Positions 1 through 6,100 of a DNA stretch of 32,789 nucleotides are shown here, one piece after another. The translations under genes were made by a program, and so were the position numbers. A model generated the notes under the pieces. The model ran no database searches. It saw only the letters and a program-made list of their open reading frames with translations, and was not told the DNA's origin. The DNA comes from an uncultured Alistipes sp. Its GTDB lineage: Bacteria > Bacteroidota > Bacteroidia > Bacteroidales > Rikenellaceae. The stretch is taken from the NCBI GenBank assembly GCA_910577475.1, contig CAJTLJ010000019.1, positions 1 to 32,789 of the forward strand, given 5' to 3'. Each line of letters opens with the position of its first letter. The stretch's first letter is position 1.

Positions 1-81
1 TGCACCGGGACCGGTCATTTATGTTCGTTTCGGCGTTCTGCGCATTGCGTGTATGATTCGTGAAGGTGAATGCGCCGATAG

Positions 82-325
82 GTCGGGATGTTTCGACTTC
101 GCTATCGCTCCGCTCAAGGTGACAGAGTGCTGTCATTCCGAGCGAAGCCGCAGGCGCAGTCGAGGAATCCCGACGGTCGGACGGGCGTGAACCCGTGCGG
201 GTCGCAATGGTGAATGTTCCGTTATGTCGGGATGTTTCGACTTCGGGGCCGAGGCCCCTCCGCTCAACATGACAGCGGAAGCTGTCATCCCGAGTGGAGC
301 GCAGCGGAATCGAGGGATCCCGAGG
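82..325. repeat. Cluster of four dispersed palindromic repeat units in alternating orientation
   Basis: Four related units of about 44-50 bp sit at 82-125, 131-174, 226-275 and 282-325. Units two and four begin GTCATTCCGAGCGAAGC or a close variant and end near GAGGAATCCCGAC. Units one and three are the same sequence on the other strand. Neighbouring units can therefore pair as imperfect hairpins. Related units recur at 1056-1199 and 18528-18607, always between genes. The copies differ at many positions, mainly in the middle, so these are not recent duplications. No gene is seen in 1-421. This is seen directly; a role (REP-like element, transcript end, mobile remnant) is not known. Confidence 0.85.
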
Positions 326-421
326 GTCGGGAGTCGTATAGGCTGTGCAAGTCGTATGGAATATGTTTTCTCGATGCCGGCGCATAACGGTTGGGGTTAG
401 TGGTTGGTAGTGCGCCCGTAG

Positions 422-650
422 AAAAAAAGAGGGGCGCGGTGTCAGCCCCTAACGACAGGTCTTGGGAACCTTTAACGTGAAGCTGTCCTGCGCCCTTGCC
501 GTCCTGCTTGCAGAAAACAAGCAGGACATAACAAGGACTGACAACCATTATACCACGTTAAACAACCTCTTTCGAGGGGCCCAAGTTCGTCGTTAGGTAT
601 AAAGAGTTGTTTACCCTTTATAGTTGTGTCGATCGGCTATGCCGAGTTGT
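422..650 (-). ncRNA. Structured RNA, 6S / Bacteroidales-1-like candidate
   Basis: On the minus strand a TAACTTTG box (658-665) matches the Bacteroidetes -7 consensus and would start a transcript near 650. It ends at a GC hairpin (429-451, arms AGGGGC/GCCCCT) followed by seven U (422-428). The body folds as one long irregular rod: CCTAACGAC (589-597) pairs with GTCGTTAGG (448-456), then CTTGGG with CCCAAG, TTTAACGTG with CACGTTAAA, and an apical GTCCTGCTTG hairpin. The 5' part has two small hairpins. A closing stem, an internal bubble and an apical stem fit 6S RNA, which binds RNA polymerase; Bacteroidales-1 RNA is likewise described as running from such a promoter to a terminator. The structure and signals are seen; the family is inferred without a covariance search. 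Confidence 0.6.
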
Positions 651-773
651 TCAGTTGCAAAGTTAGCATAATTTCCGGTTCCATTAAAATTCATATCGCA
701 AATATAGGTATAATTTTTGAAACTCAAACATGTATTAGTGTAAATATTTTGTTTTGCTATTTTATTTGCGTCG

Positions 774-1010
774 ATGGTACGGAAAAAGCAACGGCGCGAC
801 GAACTGCTATTACAAAAAATAGTGCTACGGATTAAAGAGCTCCGGAGTATACACGGCCATACCCAAGAAAAGTTGAAAGAGGCTACCGGTTTGAATATTC
901 CTAACTTGGAAACCGGTGAAAATTTTCCGAATCTTACGACACTCTCTATTATTTGTAGCTATTATAAATTGTCTCTCGATGAGTTTTTCGCTCCGATGAA
1001 CTATCAATAG
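774..1010 (+). CDS. Xre-family helix-turn-helix transcriptional regulator
   Basis: This 78-residue protein is almost entirely one HTH_3 (Cro/CI, Xre) domain. A basic start (MVRKKQRRDE) is followed by helix 1 (IVLRIKELRSIHGHT), helix-turn-helix (QEKLKEATGLNIPNLETGENFPNLTTLSIICSYYKLSLDEFF) and a short tail. Single-domain proteins of this kind are DNA-binding repressors or activators, often of nearby genes. It stands alone between a divergent structured RNA and an ORF6N gene and is closed by a strong terminator at 1024-1055. No partner toxin or phage gene is adjacent, so its target is unknown. The ATG at 774 is the only start that keeps the whole first helix. Base composition is more AT-rich than the downstream core genes. 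Confidence 0.8.
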   Translation: MVRKKQRRDELLLQKIVLRIKELRSIHGHTQEKLKEATGLNIPNLETGENFPNLTTLSIICSYYKLSLDEFFAPMNYQ

Positions 1011-1023
1011 ACAATAAAAGAGC

Positions 1024-1055
1024 CGGCGGAAAGATTGCTTTCCGCCGTTTTTTTT
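1024..1055 (+). terminator. Rho-independent terminator of the Xre gene
   Basis: A perfect 10-bp stem CGGCGGAAAG/CTTTCCGCCG with a 4-nt loop is followed by eight T. It lies 13 nt after the Xre stop codon. A dispersed palindromic repeat starts directly after the T tract. Confidence 0.9.
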
Positions 1056-1199
1056 GTCATTCCGAGCGAAGCCGCAGGCATAGTCGAGGAATCTCGACGG
1101 TCGGACGAGCGTGAACCATTGCGATCCGCACTGGCGGAAGTTCGGCACCGTCGAGATGTTTCGACTTCGGGCCTGCGGCCCTCCGCTCGACATGACAGC
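1056..1199. repeat. Inverted pair of dispersed palindromic repeats
   Basis: Unit 1056-1099 (GTCATTCCGAGCGAAGC to AATCTCGACGG) and its reverse-complement relative at 1150-1199 (GTCGAGATGTTTCGACTTCG to GACAGC) face each other across about 50 bp. They belong to the same family as the units at 82-325. The arms could form one hairpin in RNA. No gene is seen between 1011 and 1297. Confidence 0.85.
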
Positions 1200-1270
1200 T
1201 ATCTATTGCTAATTATCGTTTTATCTTCGAGAAATTTCCGGACAATTCTGTTTTATTGCCGGAATCTTGC

Positions 1271-1278
1271 TATATTTG
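1271..1278 (+). promoter_or_regulatory. -7 promoter box of the ORF6N gene
   Basis: TATATTTG matches the Bacteroidetes -7 consensus TAnnTTTG exactly. Transcription would begin near 1284, leaving a leader of roughly 14 nt before the ATG at 1298. The upstream -33 element is weak. The box also argues against the in-frame start codon at 1256, which would lie upstream of the transcript. Confidence 0.65.
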
Positions 1279-1297
1279 TAGACAAACTGCTGTCCCC

Positions 1298-1867
1298 ATG
1301 AACGAAATCTCTGTAATTCAAAACAAAATCTACGAAATCCGCGGCCAGCGCGTCATGCTCGACCGCGACCTCGCAGAGCTGTACCGGGTCACTACGAGCG
1401 CCCTGAATCAGGCCGTAAAACGAAATATCAGACGGTTTCCCGCCGATTTCATGTTTCAGCTTACGAATCAGGAGTTTGCCAACTTGAAATCACATTTTGT
1501 GACATCAAGTTGGGGCGGAGTCCGGAAAATGCCCTATGCCTTTACCGAGCAGGGAGTAGCCATGCTTTCCGGCTTGTTGAACAGCGACGTAGCCATCGAT
1601 GCCAATATCGTCATCATGCGCGCCTTCGTGGCGATGCGGAACTACATAGCCACGACGACGACCGTGACAGCCGAACTGGCGGAGATTCGTGCCAAGCTGG
1701 CTCTGATGGAGCACAGCGACGAGGACAATGCCGAAGCGATCAACGACCTCTCGGAGGACATGCGCAGGGAGCTGGACAATATCTATGAAGCAATCGCAGC
1801 GCTTTCGGTCAAGATTCCGCAGGCTCAGCCGCCCCGCAGACCGATCGGCTACAAACAATCCGAATAA
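1298..1867 (+). CDS. ORF6N domain-containing protein
   Basis: The 189-residue product starts MNEISVIQNKIYEIRGQRVMLDRDLAELY, the typical opening of the ORF6N domain (about residues 1-90). The conserved features KRNIRRFPADFMFQLT and MPYAFTEQGVAMLSGLL follow. ORF6N is a DNA-binding-type domain found in phage antirepressor-like and bacterial proteins. The rest (about 100-175) is helical and probably coiled coil (AELAEIRAKLALMEH, NDLSEDMRRELDNIYEAIAAL), which suggests oligomerisation. An in-frame start 42 bp upstream lies inside the promoter and was rejected. Copies of this family are common in Bacteroidales genomes, often single genes of unknown role. It lies next to tRNA-Leu but outside the integrated element as delimited by its core repeats. 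Confidence 0.85.
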   Translation: MNEISVIQNKIYEIRGQRVMLDRDLAELYRVTTSALNQAVKRNIRRFPADFMFQLTNQEFANLKSHFVTSSWGGVRKMPYAFTEQGVAMLSGLLNSDVAIDANIVIMRAFVAMRNYIATTTTVTAELAEIRAKLALMEHSDEDNAEAINDLSEDMRRELDNIYEAIAALSVKIPQAQPPRRPIGYKQSE

Positions 1868-1908
1868 GGACCGCCCGAACCGCCGCGACGAACTCGTAGG
1901 AAGAATTC

Positions 1909-1939
1909 TTGCGAGATAAAAAATAAATGCGTACTTTTG
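1909..1939 (+). promoter_or_regulatory. Promoter of tRNA-Leu
   Basis: TTG at 1909-1911 and TACTTTTG at 1932-1939 are separated by 20 bp, fitting the Bacteroidetes -33/-7 promoter. Transcription would start about 14 nt before the mature tRNA 5' end at 1959. Confidence 0.7.
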
Positions 1940-1958
1940 CGATACTTTTCAAGTCCCT

Positions 1959-2047
1959 GCCCGGATGGTGGAATCGGTAGACACGCCGGACTTAAAATCC
2001 TGTGACCAGAAATGGTCGTGCCGGTTCGATCCCGGCTCCGGGTACCA
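1959..2047 (+). tRNA. tRNA-Leu(UAA), integration site of the adjacent element
   Basis: The acceptor arm GCCCGGA pairs with TCCGGGT, followed by discriminator A and an encoded CCA. The anticodon loop CTTAAAA gives anticodon UAA (1993-1995). The D arm (GGTGGAATCGGTAGACAC), the long variable arm (GTGACCAGAAATGGTCGT) and the T arm (GGTTCGATCCC) are typical of a class II leucine tRNA. Its 3' end, from the T-stem to the acceptor stem, forms the left core repeat (2032-2045) of a 10-kb integrated element. The terminator now following it lies on the element side of the core. Confidence 0.97.
2032..2045. other. attL core
   Basis: CCGGCTCCGGGTAC within the T-arm and acceptor stem of tRNA-Leu is identical to 12103-12116. 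To the right the sequence reads CACAAG (element side), whereas at the right copy it reads ACAGCC (chromosome side), so strand exchange lies at or before 2045. Confidence 0.85.
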
Positions 2048-2051
2048 CAAG

Positions 2052-2096
2052 AAGATCTTAAATGATTGTTTATAAATCATTTAAGATCTTTATTTT
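2052..2096 (+). terminator. Terminator after tRNA-Leu supplied by the element
   Basis: A perfect 16-bp stem (AAGATCTTAAATGATT at 2052-2067 with AATCATTTAAGATCTT at 2075-2090) with a 7-nt loop is followed by TATTTTG. It starts five bases after the tRNA CCA. Because it lies on the element side of the core, it replaces the native terminator that now sits at 12119-12148. It could also serve as a recombination-protein site. Confidence 0.8.
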
Positions 2097-2104
2097 GTAT
2101 TTTG

Positions 2105-2126
2105 TGTCCGCATTTTGTCCACATTT
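2105..2126 (+). repeat. Left probable integrase arm-type sites
   Basis: Two tandem 11-mers TGTCCGCATTT and TGTCCACATTT lie 60 bp inside the left core. An almost identical pair in the same orientation occurs at 11957-11978 near the right core. Paired direct repeats near both ends are typical of arm sites bound by the N-terminal domain of tyrosine recombinases. Protein binding is inferred. From 2127 to 2208 no gene is seen. Confidence 0.65.
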
Positions 2127-2208
2127 TCGATAAGGACGCCAAAATTATTATTGCGTAAACACAATAAATTATTCCAAAAACACTACTTCAGACGTCTCAC
2201 CCAAATTG

Positions 2209-2481
2209 TTATTTTAGCGGATAAATTGTCTTTTTCGCTATCAAAGTATCATATTTTCCCCATGAAATACGATCGTTTACGTATCGAAAATGAATTGATT
2301 TTTGGGGAGCGATATTGTGGCCGTCGAAATAAAATTCTGCCATTAGGCTTTCCTGTTCTGAATATACACGAACAATCAACTTATCTTGCTTCGACACTTT
2401 TTCTGTACTAATCTTATATGATATGGAGGTTGACAATCGAGTGGATAATCTCAGAACTCTGTTTCGCACGATTATAGCCAT
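2209..2481 (-). CDS. Small hypothetical protein, element cargo
   Basis: A 90-residue ORF begins at an ATG two bases after the stop codon of the upstream exported protein gene, so it would be translated from the same transcript. The sequence (MAIIVRNRVLRLSTRLSTSISYKISTEKVSKQDKLI...) is not a recognised family. It lacks a signal peptide or membrane segment, and alternating polar and hydrophobic residues in the middle suggest beta strands. Low GC and the tight spacing are the main support. An overlapping plus-strand frame is less convincing because it has no operon context. It may be a partner or immunity-like factor of the exported protein, but nothing in the sequence proves this. Confidence 0.45.
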   Translation of the reverse strand: MAIIVRNRVLRLSTRLSTSISYKISTEKVSKQDKLIVRVYSEQESLMAEFYFDGHNIAPQKSIHFRYVNDRISWGKYDTLIAKKTIYPLK

Positions 2482-2483
2482 AA

Positions 2484-4091
2484 CTATTCTTCTTTTTTGA
2501 TATTAAAACGCACCTCTATGGGTGTTGTAACCTCTTCTTTCGTAAGGGATCGGATAAAGGCCTCCATAGATAATTCCGGATTATACCATGTATCATAATA
2601 AATTTGAGATTTCTTATATTTGGTATCCTGTGCAATAGGCTTCATCGCATAGTTCTCCATATATGAAGTAAAAACATAATCGTCAGTTATAGAGATCCGA
2701 GTTCCTTTTGCAAGATACCCGTTTGTCCCCAGTCGTAGTTCGTTATAAAAATGCTGTAGATACAGATCTGCTTGGTGTAAATCGCCTCCTTTGTTTGCTC
2801 CGTTATGATAATATATAATGATAGCGTCAGAAACAGCCCATTGTTCGTTGTTTAATACCAACGCAATGGGAATAATAAGTACGGAGAAATCTTTCAATCC
2901 CTTGTGATTAGTTATATTATATGTTTGGGAAATGAATTTGCAGTTATAACTATCCATATCCCCCATCGAATATTTGAAATTTAACGAGACTATCGAGGAA
3001 TCTTGCGATTTATTCGCTAGATTAATAGGGCGCGATGCCAACCGATATTGACTTAAATAAGTACGTATATAATCATGCTTAGCCTGCTCAAACAAGTTGT
3101 CTGATTTTTCCGCATAAGGTTTAAGGTAATTGATTAATTTCCCATATTCTGTTTGGTTAAACTCTGCTGTTTGTTTTGCTATTGCATCGGTGTAATTTTT
3201 CTCTTTTCTCTCTTTATTTGCTTTTTCTTTTTCTATTCGTTCTTTTTCCGCTTTCATTCTGATCTCATCTTCTTTCATCATGAGGCAGAGCGTATAATCA
3301 TTATCTAAGACTTCACCTCTCCATAACGAAGATCCAAAACATGCCATATGAAAATTGTATATAAAAAAATATGCGATTTCATTGAACCAGTAAGGCTCAG
3401 TGGAGAAGATGTCACCATTTTGAGTAAGTTGTTCATAAAATTTATTTTCTTTCTGAGGTTGAAGACAATAATATTGGCCTGCATACTGATAGTTATATTT
3501 GGCAAGCGAATCAGTAAATTTGGCAACTTCTCTAATATCGTCTATCGTAGTCTCTCCCCAATCACCCGTAGAATAGTCATAATCTGTATATCCTACGTAG
3601 ATTCCTTTGTAGAAGTATTGTGTACGGATGTATTTACCATCAATTCCTCGAAGCCAAGTGTCAATTGTTCCCTGTGAATTATATTGGCTACCCCCTATGA
3701 CTCGTCCATCTGGAGTTTGCATCCAGAAACTCAAAGAATCCAACTCTCCTTGTGTAAAATGAGCATCGATCTTCATTTCATTATTAGAATTTTTATATCG
3801 TACTTTGTAAATTCCATGCTTCAACCCTTGTTTATAGTTTGTTTCTTCATGAAATCCATACCAATCGGTTTTCCATAATCCAGTTTTCATATCATCAGTA
3901 TATCTGCCGGACATAGACTTTTTTCCGTCTGCTGATTTATATGAAAAATTCCCTTCGAAAATTCGGGTCAATCCATCTTCTTTATAAGTATAATTAGCAG
4001 AACCATCTTCAAAAGAACCATTGTACGTTTTTAATTGGGCTGATGCGACCCCAATATTGAACAAGGTGAAAATTAACAGTAATCGTTTCAT
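2484..4091 (-). CDS. Exported MORN-like repeat protein of unknown function, element cargo
   Basis: The 535-residue product has a signal peptide (MKRLLLIFTLFNIGVASAQ, cleavage after about residue 19). Residues about 20-180 show degenerate MORN-like repeats rich in Gly, Tyr and Trp (TYNGSFEDG, FEGNFSYKSADG, MSGRYTDDMKTGLWKTDWYG, YKQGLKHGIYKVRY). A charged coiled coil lies near 275-310 (MKAEKERIEKEKANKERKEKN). The C-terminal 200 residues are unfamiliar. MORN-like repeats are common in secreted Bacteroidetes proteins and often bind proteins or surfaces; no catalytic motif is visible. GC content is clearly lower than in the mobilisation and replication genes, which points to separate acquisition as cargo. 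The gene is followed two bases later by a small ORF. No clear promoter was found upstream. Confidence 0.8.
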   Translation of the reverse strand: MKRLLLIFTLFNIGVASAQLKTYNGSFEDGSANYTYKEDGLTRIFEGNFSYKSADGKKSMSGRYTDDMKTGLWKTDWYGFHEETNYKQGLKHGIYKVRYKNSNNEMKIDAHFTQGELDSLSFWMQTPDGRVIGGSQYNSQGTIDTWLRGIDGKYIRTQYFYKGIYVGYTDYDYSTGDWGETTIDDIREVAKFTDSLAKYNYQYAGQYYCLQPQKENKFYEQLTQNGDIFSTEPYWFNEIAYFFIYNFHMACFGSSLWRGEVLDNDYTLCLMMKEDEIRMKAEKERIEKEKANKERKEKNYTDAIAKQTAEFNQTEYGKLINYLKPYAEKSDNLFEQAKHDYIRTYLSQYRLASRPINLANKSQDSSIVSLNFKYSMGDMDSYNCKFISQTYNITNHKGLKDFSVLIIPIALVLNNEQWAVSDAIIIYYHNGANKGGDLHQADLYLQHFYNELRLGTNGYLAKGTRISITDDYVFTSYMENYAMKPIAQDTKYKKSQIYYDTWYNPELSMEAFIRSLTKEEVTTPIEVRFNIKKEE

Positions 4092-4169
4092 AGTAACATT
4101 ATTAATTGGTTTATAAATTCCAACCTTTAGTTACCATTCAACTCCTAAATGGCGTTTGATATAACTGCA

Positions 4170-4421
4170 AAAAGAAAGTGTGGGGCTGATTTCGTTTATC
4201 TACATGAAAGTTGTGGAATGACCTAAGAGAAAATAAACGACGCAATACCCCACACTTGAATAGATATGGGGTACGGGTACGCAAAACGCGTCCCTGCCAT
4301 AATCTAAGCAAGAAATGAGTGCCGTTCGTCCATCCTTTCTCTTTAGAAAACTTCCACATTTTCATGTAAGGACAGTGCGAAAACACTTTCAGTATGTCTG
4401 CCGAACGCATTATTACGCTCG
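4170..4421 (-). ncRNA. Unrecognised minus-strand transcription unit (structured RNA or small ORF)
   Basis: A good Bacteroidetes promoter is present on the minus strand: TTG (complement of 4456-4458) and TATTTTTG (complement of 4428-4435), 20 bp apart. A transcript from about 4421 would end at an 82-nt hairpin (AAGTGTGGGG 4248-4257 with CCCCACACTT 4176-4185, inner arms TCGTTTAT/ATAAACGA) followed by TCTTTTTG. Further inverted repeats link 4199-4217 with 4350-4368. An ORF of 90 codons (4138-4410) starts about 11 nt after the predicted transcript start but reads through the terminator hairpin, and its product is Arg/Phe-rich and unfamiliar. A structured RNA is slightly preferred. The other bases of 4092-4511 show no gene. 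Confidence 0.4.
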
Positions 4422-4478
4422 ACGTTACAAAAATAGAAAATAATTCGCAGACGAACAAGCACTCATTCGGGGTATTGC
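4242..4478. repeat. Nested inverted repeats downstream of the relaxase gene
   Basis: GCAATACCCC (4242-4251) is complementary to GGGGTATTGC (4469-4478). Inside it AATGAGTGCCGTTCGTC (near 4313-4330) is complementary, apart from one indel, to GACGAACAAGCACTCATT (4450-4467). The right arms overlap the promoter described for the 4170-4421 unit. Such nested arms could be a recombination or replication structure rather than RNA. Confidence 0.6.
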
Positions 4479-4511
4479 CCATATAAGCTATACGCAGAAA
4501 TAGATTTTACT

Positions 4512-5807
4512 CTATCTCATCCGCATTCCCCGGTCCTGTTCACGGTCTTTAATCTCTATTCCTAAGCGCTCCAAAAACTCTTTCGCCTTTTGCCGGAACC
4601 ATTGCAAAATGGGTATTAGGTCGATGAACAGTTGAAACCCTCCGGGGCCTTTTTCATCCCGCAGGAGCCGGGCTTCCGAGTGTTCGGTTTCAAAATGCCG
4701 GGAGTGTTCGCTCGAATATAGTTTACCGGAGAAATGGACGGGTCGCATATTTACAAGGTCGCGGGCCATCTTGTCCGTGAATCCGAGCGAACGGCAATAT
4801 TCACCCCACTTGACAAGCTGGGGCGTGTCGGGAAACCAACCGTAAATGCGGTCTATCTCGCCTTGCATTCTTTTGGCGGTCTGTTCATGCTTCCGCCTCT
4901 CCCGGTCTATCGTCTTGTTCTGCCTTTTTATTTCGGAGTGCAGGCGTTCGTTCTCTTTGGCAAGGTCGTCTATCTGCTGTTGCTGCCGCTTGACTTTCGA
5001 CGTGCCGATCATTGAGCCGATACCGTCGAGGATGGTCGTGCCGACCTCGGCGGCGGAATTCTTCAGTTTCTCGGTCTTCAGTTCGCTCTTTACCGCTTTC
5101 AGTTCCGCTTCGGTTCGTTCCTTGGCAGCACGGGCTTTCTCAGCCTCCCGCTTCTGCTTGGCGATGATGTAGTCCGTTCGCTCCAGATGCTCGCGTCCTG
5201 TCAACTCTTTCGCCGTGCCGCGCTCCATATCGAGTGCTTCAGCAAGTATGGTCTGCATTTCGCTCATGTCCTGCGGTGTGAGCTTGCAGGACTTTCCCGT
5301 ATCGTGGTTCATCCAATCCCATACGATATGGGCATGGTAGTTCGGCTTCCATGTGGTTTTGTCGCCCGGTATTTCGTAATGTCCCTCGTCGCGATGGATG
5401 AATATCTGCAAAGGCGTAATGCCCCAATGCTCATAGCACAACTGCCCGTAACGTTGCAACTGTTCCATAGTAGTATCTGCCTTGCATACGACAACACCCT
5501 CCTTGATGGGCGTACTTCCGCGCACGGTGGTCGTCTTTCCTGTCTTCTTGTTCAGGCGCGTACGGTCTTTGGTCTGCATTGCCCGCCCTGTCTTCGTCTT
5601 AACCATCTCGCCGAGGGATTTGTAATACTCCCTAAGTGAAACGCCCTCGATACGCGGCGACACCCACGCTTCGTTGCCGTCCATCAGGTCGGTGCGCAGG
5701 TAAATATTATCCTTGTTGATGTGGGCGAGGTATTGGGGTGTCCGCCTGTTATGCGCCTCGCTCTGCCCGATGTTGCACGGGCGTATGTTGTCCGATGTCT
5801 TTGCCAT
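4512..5807 (-). CDS. MobV-like relaxase (Pre/Mob plasmid recombination enzyme family)
   Basis: The 431-residue protein should nick oriT and pilot the element DNA into a recipient. The N-terminal half carries relaxase-type motifs: SEAHNRRT at residues 16-23 resembles MobV motif I, and IHRDEG...WKPNYHAHIVWDWM (about 137-165) resembles the metal-binding HxDE...HxH motif III. Residues about 210-320 form a long charged coiled coil (KQKREAEKARAAKERTEAELKAVK, DDLAKENERLHSEIKRQNKT), common in this family. The C terminus has a short hydrophobic stretch (LFIDLIPILQWF). It is the only mobilisation gene in the element. The upstream 270 bp are full of palindromes and are the candidate oriT. Family placement rests on motifs; other Bacteroides mobilisation families remain possible. 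Confidence 0.82.
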   Translation of the reverse strand: MAKTSDNIRPCNIGQSEAHNRRTPQYLAHINKDNIYLRTDLMDGNEAWVSPRIEGVSLREYYKSLGEMVKTKTGRAMQTKDRTRLNKKTGKTTTVRGSTPIKEGVVVCKADTTMEQLQRYGQLCYEHWGITPLQIFIHRDEGHYEIPGDKTTWKPNYHAHIVWDWMNHDTGKSCKLTPQDMSEMQTILAEALDMERGTAKELTGREHLERTDYIIAKQKREAEKARAAKERTEAELKAVKSELKTEKLKNSAAEVGTTILDGIGSMIGTSKVKRQQQQIDDLAKENERLHSEIKRQNKTIDRERRKHEQTAKRMQGEIDRIYGWFPDTPQLVKWGEYCRSLGFTDKMARDLVNMRPVHFSGKLYSSEHSRHFETEHSEARLLRDEKGPGGFQLFIDLIPILQWFRQKAKEFLERLGIEIKDREQDRGMRMR

Positions 5808-5841
5808 AATTTTTGATTGCTATAAGTGGGTTGGAGGTCTT

Positions 5842-6030
5842 GGGGCGATGCCCTGAGCGGAGTTTCCAAAGAGAGGGTCACTCTTTGGTCGGGTTGCATA
5901 GAGCTGAAAGTCCTTGCCGGGTCGAGGGCGGAGCCTTCGTGGGACGGGGCGAGGCCCAGCCCCTCGGGAGAGCCCACAACTACGAAAGCGAAGCGTGTAG
6001 TTATAGTGGGCTATAACAAGGCAAGCCTTG
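5842..6030. other. Candidate oriT region with several palindromes
   Basis: The gene-free stretch between primase and relaxase genes (5808-6100) contains four clear inverted repeats: CCAAAGAG/CTCTTTGG (5866-5873, 5881-5888); GGGGC/GCCCC near 5945-5963; AGCCCACAACTAC (5971-5983) with GTAGTT and GTGGGCT (5997-6002, 6006-6012); and CAAGGCAAGCCTTG (6017-6030). Relaxase genes commonly lie next to the oriT they cut, and such arms are typical of nic-region recognition. The nick site cannot be read from sequence alone. Short frames seen here are not convincing genes. Confidence 0.5.
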
Positions 6031-6100
6031 TGGCTCGTGCGGCTACCTCTGGGTTACAGCTGTTTTTATTCTTCCCTCTGTTCGTTTGATGTCTGCGACG

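Noticed and set aside
285..548. Minus-strand frame of 87 codons
   Set aside because: It covers the terminator and 3' half of the structured RNA plus a palindromic repeat and has no protein-like domain.
82..1199. Possible CRISPR array because of repeated units
   Set aside because: Units are diverged, alternate in orientation, have no constant spacers and no cas genes are nearby.
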